Below are positions 57,862 through 64,000 of a stretch of 64,000 nucleotides of DNA, piece by piece. Origin of the DNA: Deroplatys truncata (lineage: Eukaryota > Arthropoda > Insecta > Mantodea > Mantidae); contig CM060980.1 of the NCBI GenBank assembly GCA_030765065.1, forward strand, positions 57,396,364 through 57,460,363. The letters are read 5' to 3'. Positions within the stretch are counted from its first letter, which is position 1. Each line of letters begins with the position of its first letter. Both the position numbers and the translations under genes were made by a program. The notes under the pieces are model-generated. The model saw only the letters and a program-made list of their open reading frames with translations. It ran no database searches and had not been told where the DNA came from.

Positions 57862-58410
57862 ATCGACCGAGATGGCTCAGCGATAATGTGTGAGGGTAGT
57901 TTCGGGTTCGATTCCCGTTGGACCGGACACTCTGACCATGGCATTTTATGTTGTTCCCCTGGATCGGTAGCGAATGCTGGGGTGGTTCCCTTTCTTCCAC
58001 GAATTTCCAGGCCATCATTTCCTTTCATTTGTATCAGGGTTGTAGGACCAGGTGACGGCGGTCAGTGTGTTTCGGCAGAACGGTGGAATTTGCGCTATGG
58101 AGATATTTCTCCCTGGCACTTGGCGGAACTCCTGGAGCCCTCTTTCTTCCTGGGAGTGTGTCGTCTACACCCAGGACCCTCAGTTGCGTGTGGATAAGTT
58201 AGGGCTAGCCGGCGTCAGCACTGGTTTCATGTTGAAATCCTTAAAACCTAGTACTTACTAGCGCAAATTGTAGTCCGATTTGGTCGTTCTTAGGGTCTCC
58301 TCTTCATTCCTTTCTCCCAGGGGTCACATTGGAGGCACAAAGGGCCGCAATGGCCTACGTGCGGTGCTGTACCCACTTACTGGAGGCCCTTCAGTCTGAG
58401 TATTCCTAAC
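57862..58410 (+). mobile_element. SINE S2, long copy, plus strand
   Basis: The head reads GACCGAGATGGCTCAGCGAT (box A) and GGGTTCGATTCCCG (box B). It is followed by 'actctgaccatgg', 'ttgttcccctggatcgg', 'agcgaatgctggggtgg' and a body rich in GC. This is the best S2 head here. A 161-codon plus frame (57712-58197) crosses the boundary into flanking sequence, so it is not a gene. Confidence 0.85.
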
Positions 58411-58659
58411 CCCTTCTAAGACATGGGTAGGAGAAGGAGTTTAACTGGAGCTCGTTTGTCATTACACTTTTCCACAATATGTCATTAGGTTTTATTATTT
58501 TCAATAAATGTTCAAGTGGAACAGTACAGATCCATATGATGAACTCATGCAATTTCTCTATTAGTGACAAATTCACATATATTAATCGTTGTTCAAGATA
58601 TTGCGATAGAGTGTCGTATGTGTGTGTTCGTATTCAAGTTTATATGTAGTGATTTGTGA

Positions 58660-59644
58660 TTTTTAATTAATTATGATTTAATTTAAACTATGTCTCGGCT
58701 GCATCAGTTATATTTTTTGTAGAGCAAGTTTCTCTTGATAAGGGTTGTAGGATGTAGAATAGTTTCAGACACTTTACATAAGTTATAGCTTTAAATTCTC
58801 ACTTCTTTAGTAATTCTTGAAGGTAATTGAATAATATATCAAGTAATAACAAACTACTGAAGTATTTACGTATGGAGCTATAAGATATTAAGTTCTATAT
58901 GTGTGCTAACGAACTGCAGTTTACAGAGAATTTCTTAAGTGCTTTATTCGCGTTAAAAGAATTATAAATCATAAAAATGTATATCTCTACAAATATATAA
59001 TGAAATGTATTTTACGGTTGTAGTAATTATCTGTTCCTAACTATATTTTTTAGAGGTCAAGATTTATCTTCTCCGCACTGCACTAATATTTTACATCTGC
59101 ACACTCTGAGCTTCATCTACTGAACTGAACTTGGCTTGGGTACGCTACCTCTTAGAGTCCAGAGCTTAAAAATTTTAAATTTAATGTTTCTATTTTCTGA
59201 TTGGCTAAGCCCACTTTACCAGAACACTGTTGGTTTGACTTTCATTGGATTTTTTTCACCCACGTGACTATTTACAAACTTTTCGACGTTATATCAGAGT
59301 TTTTCCATCGACTATTGGTAGCCTTCCTTAGCTTTCTAACTTATTGCTCAGCCAAGGTACAACTTATTGTTAGCCACTCTCTGCTTTCCAATTTATGACT
59401 GTTTGCTGCAAAAAAAAGAAAGAAAGAAAGAAAAAATGAACAGCTTGCTTCTACCCTCACAGCTCCTACGTTTCTACTAAGAAATACATTCATATAATAT
59501 TTGACACATATGTACAATAAATATACATAACACAATGGCTATAATATATACTTTATAGCAATTATGTTCGCTTATAGACAGGCTATTATTTTTATATTAT
59601 ATAATTAAATTGATAGCAGTTAAGGGATAAAAAGTACTGCCTCA
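58660..59644 (-). mobile_element. L element (LTR-like), minus strand, diverged copy
   Basis: The minus strand starts at TGAGGCAGTACTTTTTATCC (59644). It keeps 'gagctgtgag', a CCAAT-type 'tagccaatcagaaaata', and 'ctgatgcagccgagacata' at its other end (58686-58704). The leader is missing. Divergence from the other L copies is clearly greater, so it is older or a subfamily. Confidence 0.7.
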
Positions 59645-60354
59645 ATATGTATTTGCTCAGGAATTGTTTCAAATCAAGCAAAAATCTTTTAGCATGCGGA
59701 AAAAGCACTCAAATGCATCTACAAGGTGTTATAAAAGTCACTTTCCCGAAAATTGTGTATATGTTAACGCTCTCTGACATATTTTATGGATCGTGAGTGG
59801 TGATTGCTGATCCACGTGTAATAAAAATGTTTACAACTAGTGCTTTCTTTAAATTTTTAGGAAAGCGACTTTTAGCACACCTGTATATTCGTACGAACAA
59901 ACTCTTACGCTGGAAAAGAAAAAGAAGGAAAAAAACCAAGGATGACAAACTTTCAAGTGCATCCGTTAGGTGATGTCTATGAAAGGTCCAAGTTTGCAGC
60001 TACGCCTACCGCTACGAAAAAAGTATTTGTTACAAATTGTGTATTTAATGAGCCTTGTATTTTCTGTAGTAAGTTTATATTTTTAAGATTTCCTTATTCT
60101 GAAATCACTAACTTTTCCATAATCCCCTATTAATATGAGAAGAATGTATTTTTAATCCACGAGTTTTCTGTTTGCTGGTTTTATTCCAGACTCATGGGTT
60201 TTCATGATATAGCGAGTCACAGTTCAGATATTTCTGAGGAAGTCAAATACCAACAAAAGAAATGACAATATCTTCTAAATATCGAATATCTTTGCTTGAC
60301 TTCGATCTCTTATCAAGCAAGGTACAAATTATAAACCAAGTAACTACCCATAAC
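59645..60354. other. No recognised feature
   Basis: A 63-codon plus frame at 59942-60133 is unrecognised. No repeat match. Confidence 0.5.
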
Positions 60355-60640
60355 GACTTCTCTATCTCCTGTAGGTAGAAGGTATATTTTCTATCCCCTA
60401 AAAAATTCAATACTGCTGGTGCTAAGTACCGCGGATACTTTACAAGAATGCAACAAATTTCGCCCCATCCTAAACAGGTCTTTATAAGGACATTTCTTTT
60501 TCGTTATGTTTGATAATTTTTTTTTTCAAAAATGGCTATAGCCAAATTTTTAAAAATCTTATATGTTTAAAATATTAGCATGGCAAATAACACACGTATC
60601 TTGAATTTTCTGTAAATTTCCTACGAATACTCTTTCTTGG
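60355..60640 (+). repeat. Family A partial copy, 5' part
   Basis: It has 'tatctcctgtaggtagaagg', 'aaaaattcaatactg', then after a deletion 'ctttataagg', 'aaaatggctatagcc' and 'atatgtttaaaatattagca'. The GT tract is lost by deletion. Confidence 0.65.
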
Positions 60641-60753
60641 AGTTCGAGCTTAAATAAATAAACAAACAACCATATTTCCGAAATCTTAGTTGTTTAGGCT
60701 TTCCCATTAGTATACATAAACATAACAAAATGAACGATTCTCCTTATATAGCA

Positions 60754-61640
60754 TGAGGCAGTATTTTTAACACGTGAATAATTTAAATTAAATTATATAA
60801 TATGTAAATTCAATAACAGCCCGCCTTGAAGCAATATATATGTAATAATTTGTAAAAAAAAATGTATGTAACATCATTGCATATGCTTATATTATTGTAA
60901 ACATGTTTAATAAGGTTATGTGAATACATTGCGTAGTTTAATAGTGTAAGAGCTGTGAGAATAATAAGTTTAAAGTTGCTAACAATGAGGTAACCTTGAG
61001 GCAATAATGAGTTTGAATGCTACTAGTCATGATTAGGGCAGCAATAACGTAAATTTTGTGACAGTTTTTAAAATAGCCACTCAACAGCCAGAAAAAGCTT
61101 TAGAAAATGCAGATATTCTATTGGACTAGGATTAGCCAATCAGAAACTTGAAACATAGAAGCTTACGGGTTTGGATGGTTGAAATATGTCCAGTTGCCTG
61201 CAGACCTTGGTAGTGACCGGATCGAAGATGTATTCTCTATTACGTATTCGTGTGAAACGAAAATTATATATACGCGTTAACAAAGTACAAGTATTAAATA
61301 AAAGGATCTCACAGCTCTTGATATCAGTGTAGTGCTATTTAATTTGTGTCAAGGAATAATAAAAAGAAGTGAATTAAAACTTCAAATCTGTGTAAGCCTA
61401 CATTCTTGTCGCACCACGCCCTGATTAAGAGAAACGTGTCTCTAAAATAATACTGAAGCAGCCGAGGCAAAAACAAACATAAATAATATCTATAGAAGCA
61501 GTTTAATAACAAAGTTAATATTTTTTAAAACTTGGAGCGTAACAACAAAAATACATCTTCAAATCGGCTTTACATACGTAGCAGCCTATTACGTAACAAA
61601 CAATCTTCTTCAAAATTGACATCTATACGTGGAGCTAAAT
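60754..61640 (+). mobile_element. L element (LTR-like), plus strand, copy 6
   Basis: TGAGGCAGTATTTTTAACAC begins the element. The CCAAT motifs are present, followed by 'tcacagctcttgatatcagt', 'gaagcagccgaggcaaaa', a shortened leader, 'tacatacgtagcagcc', and 'attgacatctatacgtggag' plus 'c' at the end, aligned with the primer-site-like motif of the 50975 copy. Confidence 0.78.
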
Positions 61641-62427
61641 AAATAAATAAACTCTAAGAACAATACCTTCTCAAGCACGAGCTCCCTACAAGCAAAACCC
61701 GACTCGCCATATACATAAGTGAATGTTCTTGCATATGTAATCAGGTTCACACTACATAATTCGTAGCTATATTTAAATCGATGCTTATGGCTAATGTAAT
61801 GTGGATAGAAGAACCACCTTTATACAAACAGGATATCTGAGAAATGTAGATGGATAAGGGAAGTTGTATGAGGGTAAAGGTAAAGGTACGGACGAACGGA
61901 GGGGCTTCCACAAACGGAGCACGCACAGGCAAGTAGGCCTCTATCGTGATATCTATCTGGGAGGGAGGAATGAGGGCAGATACCCGAAGGGCGACAGATC
62001 GGATATTGACGGGCATGAGCAGGGTCCCTAACGTTTCCAGATAGAACGCAACGAGCTCACCAACAAGCCTCTAACCCTCGGCGGTCCTTCTAATGGGGCC
62101 AACTCGGAGGTGAGACCTCAATGAGTAGTCCCGCAACGACGCCAGGAAAGAAACCTCTACAAAGCGCCCAGCCGCAACCCGCCGAATAACGTTACCTGGT
62201 CCTTGAACCTGAAACAGATGACCAGGAAGATGTCATTTCTTGAGCAGGTGGTTGTGGTTCGTTTCTTAGGAGTATTTTTGATCGGGTTGGATATTTACCA
62301 ATAAAGGCCATCAGTTTTGTTTTTTCTGCTGAAATAATCAAATTTTACTTTAACATTGTTTTATCAAGTTGGTACAAAGCTAGTTGTTGTCTGTCTTCAT
62401 GCCAGAACGACCTGATCATCTGCAAAT
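61641..62427. other. Unassigned, partly GC-rich
   Basis: Bases 61850-62230 are clearly GC-richer than the surroundings and hold an 89-codon minus frame (61747-62016). I recognise neither an RNA gene nor a repeat family in it. Confidence 0.4.
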
Positions 62428-63305
62428 TGAGGCAGTATTTTTAACACTTAAATGATTTCAGTCTAATTATATAATATGTAAATTCAATAACAGCCCGCCT
62501 TGAAGCAATATGAGTATAAAATAATTTGTAAAATGTATGTAACAGTCATTGCATATTCTTATATTATTGTATACATGTGTAATAATGTTTTGTGAATATA
62601 TTACGTAATTTAATAATGTAGGAGCTGTGAGAAATAGGTCAAATGTTGCTAACAATGAGGTAACCTTGAGGCAATAATGAGTAATGCTACTAGTCATAAT
62701 TAGAGCAGCAATAATGTAAATTTGGAGACGGTTTAAAAATAGCCAATCAACAACCAGAAAAAGCTTTAGCTAAATGAAGATATTCTATTGGAGTAGGATA
62801 AGCCAATCAGAAACTGAAAAGGAGAAACATTTACAAATTCAGAAGTCAGTTGCCTGCAGACAGAGTTACTAACCAGACGCAAAAAGTGTCCTCAAGAAAT
62901 GTAGTATGTATTCGTGTGAGACGAAAAGTAAGTTTACGTGCTAAAAAGTGTAATTAATTAATAAAAAGAATCTCATAGCTCTCTATATCAGTGCAGTGGT
63001 ATTTAATTTGTGTCAAGGATTAATAAAAAGGAGTGTATTAAAACTTAAAATCTGTGTAAGCCTACATTCTTAGTCGTATCACAACCCTGCCAAGACTCCC
63101 ATGTCTAACAATAATACTGACGCAGCCGAGGCAAACATAAATATTTAATACTTAAAGAAACAAGCAAATTACAAAGTTAATTGTTTTTAAACTAGCGGCA
63201 AAGGCCACCTGAAAGTACATTTGGGGCAAAGGCTATCGGAAAGTGGGTACTATACGTGTGGTTGGAACTACTATAAGTTCGGCTTCCCAACAGTTGAAAT
63301 ATAAA
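62428..63305 (+). mobile_element. L element (LTR-like), plus strand, copy 7
   Basis: TGAGGCAGTATTTTTAACAC begins the element. It is very similar to the 34620 copy throughout: both CCAAT motifs, 'gtgtcctcaagaaatg', 'attaataaaaaggagtg', 'gacgcagccgaggcaaaca', and two GGGGCAAAGG blocks. It ends after 'ttcccaacagttg' and 'caactccaac'. No coding region follows. Confidence 0.8.
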
Positions 63306-64000
63306 ACAACTCCAACAAAATAAACCTGTATTTAAGACGGTTCGTCCTAATTTAAAACCAGATTATGTGCATAAACTGTAGGGACTATAGGCAGCGCAAC
63401 TAAACGGCAGTTGGCGTCGGCTGCTTCATTAGTGCAATGATTTCTGCGAACCTTTTACTCGCCATATACTTCTGCATTGTAGTGGAGTTTGACTTTGTAA
63501 CTTATTCACGTGCGAAAAGGCTTAATTAAGCCCATAAGCGAAGAACAAGAAAAAAAACAGCTTAAAGCGGATTAAGCCGTTCTTCCTCCCAACTGCTTGA
63601 TTTATCTTTAATCGTCCTTAATTGTATTCTCAATGCAACACTGAAATGAATAAACACGTTTCAAACTGTGTCATACTAAACCGAGCATTGAGGTTATAAT
63701 CAGGTTCTGCCAATTCTTGTTATGTTTTATTGTTGCCCTTATCTAATGCAATTGAAGTACATTTGAACCCAAAATTCCACTCATAGTTTCAAGGGGGAAA
63801 AAAGCTTGTTTTAGGAATATATGACTCCAGAAAATACGTTTAAGCCCGGTATGTATACGTCTATAGAAACATACAGTAAAAACGAGGACCTTAAGCACAA
63901 AATTTATTAATTAAATTCGTCAATTCCGAAGCTTTTCACGAAATTCACACTATTCCAAATTAACATTTACACGTGGAAATGTTTACTTTTTTATTTTCTA
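63306..64000. other. No recognised feature
   Basis: AT-rich sequence to the window end. No frame, repeat or RNA signature seen. Confidence 0.55.

Noticed and set aside
57712-58197. 161-codon plus-strand frame
   Set aside because: It starts in unique AT-rich DNA and runs into an S2 SINE with its tRNA-like head. No domain is recognisable and the frame does not follow element borders.

Overview
The window reads as intergenic or heterochromatin-like DNA from an arthropod, most probably an insect. It is AT-rich and full of stop codons. I found no convincing host protein-coding gene, no splice-supported exon chain, and no bacterial-style gene packing. The insect assignment rests on mariner and Tc1-like transposases typical of arthropod genomes, on tRNA-derived SINEs, and on a short nuclear copy of mitochondrial ND5 that reads with TGA=Trp and ATA=Met. 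The order cannot be fixed from this sequence alone.

Almost everything identifiable is transposable-element debris, often nested. Two interspersed families dominate. Family A is about 0.8-1.2 kb. It has a short ACTTTCTCTA-type inverted terminus, an internal GT-rich tract and no coding capacity, and about 20 full or partial copies lie on both strands. Family L is about 0.9 kb. It starts TGAGGCAGTA, has two CCAAT-type motifs and an AATAAA-like signal, then a leader with repeated GGGGC..GG..ACCGGAAA motifs. It looks like a long terminal repeat plus leader and is present in seven copies.

Layout: 1-1.2 kb, A inside A. 1.9-4.1 kb, microsatellite, SINE S1, a 90-bp minisatellite, and an inverted SINE S3 pair flanked by a perfect 13-bp direct repeat. 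6-10 kb, scattered SINEs and a perfect 39-nt hairpin. 10.3-12.9 kb, an A copy broken by a SINE/LINE insertion and by an inverted A. 14-16.3 kb, SINEs and A. 16.7-19.1 kb, two degraded Tc1/mariner-superfamily transposons in the same orientation. 20-25.3 kb, A, L and S1. 27.2-30.1 kb, a three-level nest (A, then mariner, then Tc1-like) with TA duplications at both inner levels. 30-31.7 kb, two A copies and a GT microsatellite. 34.4-37.3 kb, a mariner deletion derivative split by L, then opposed mariner fragments. 37.3-43.9 kb, nothing recognised. 43.9-49.6 kb, A copies, S2 SINEs, a second copy of the mariner deletion derivative, and a SINE with a (TAA)n tail. 50.3-52 kb, LINE reverse transcriptase remnant and L. 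52.3-54.4 kb, an inverted-repeat-bounded A cluster that holds the ND5 NUMT. 55.5-63.3 kb, four L copies, S2 and A fragments.

There are no gene networks to describe. The useful content is the insertion history: target-site duplications and interrupted copies give relative ages, with A generally oldest, mariner, L and SINEs inserting into A, and Tc1-like and L inserting into mariners.
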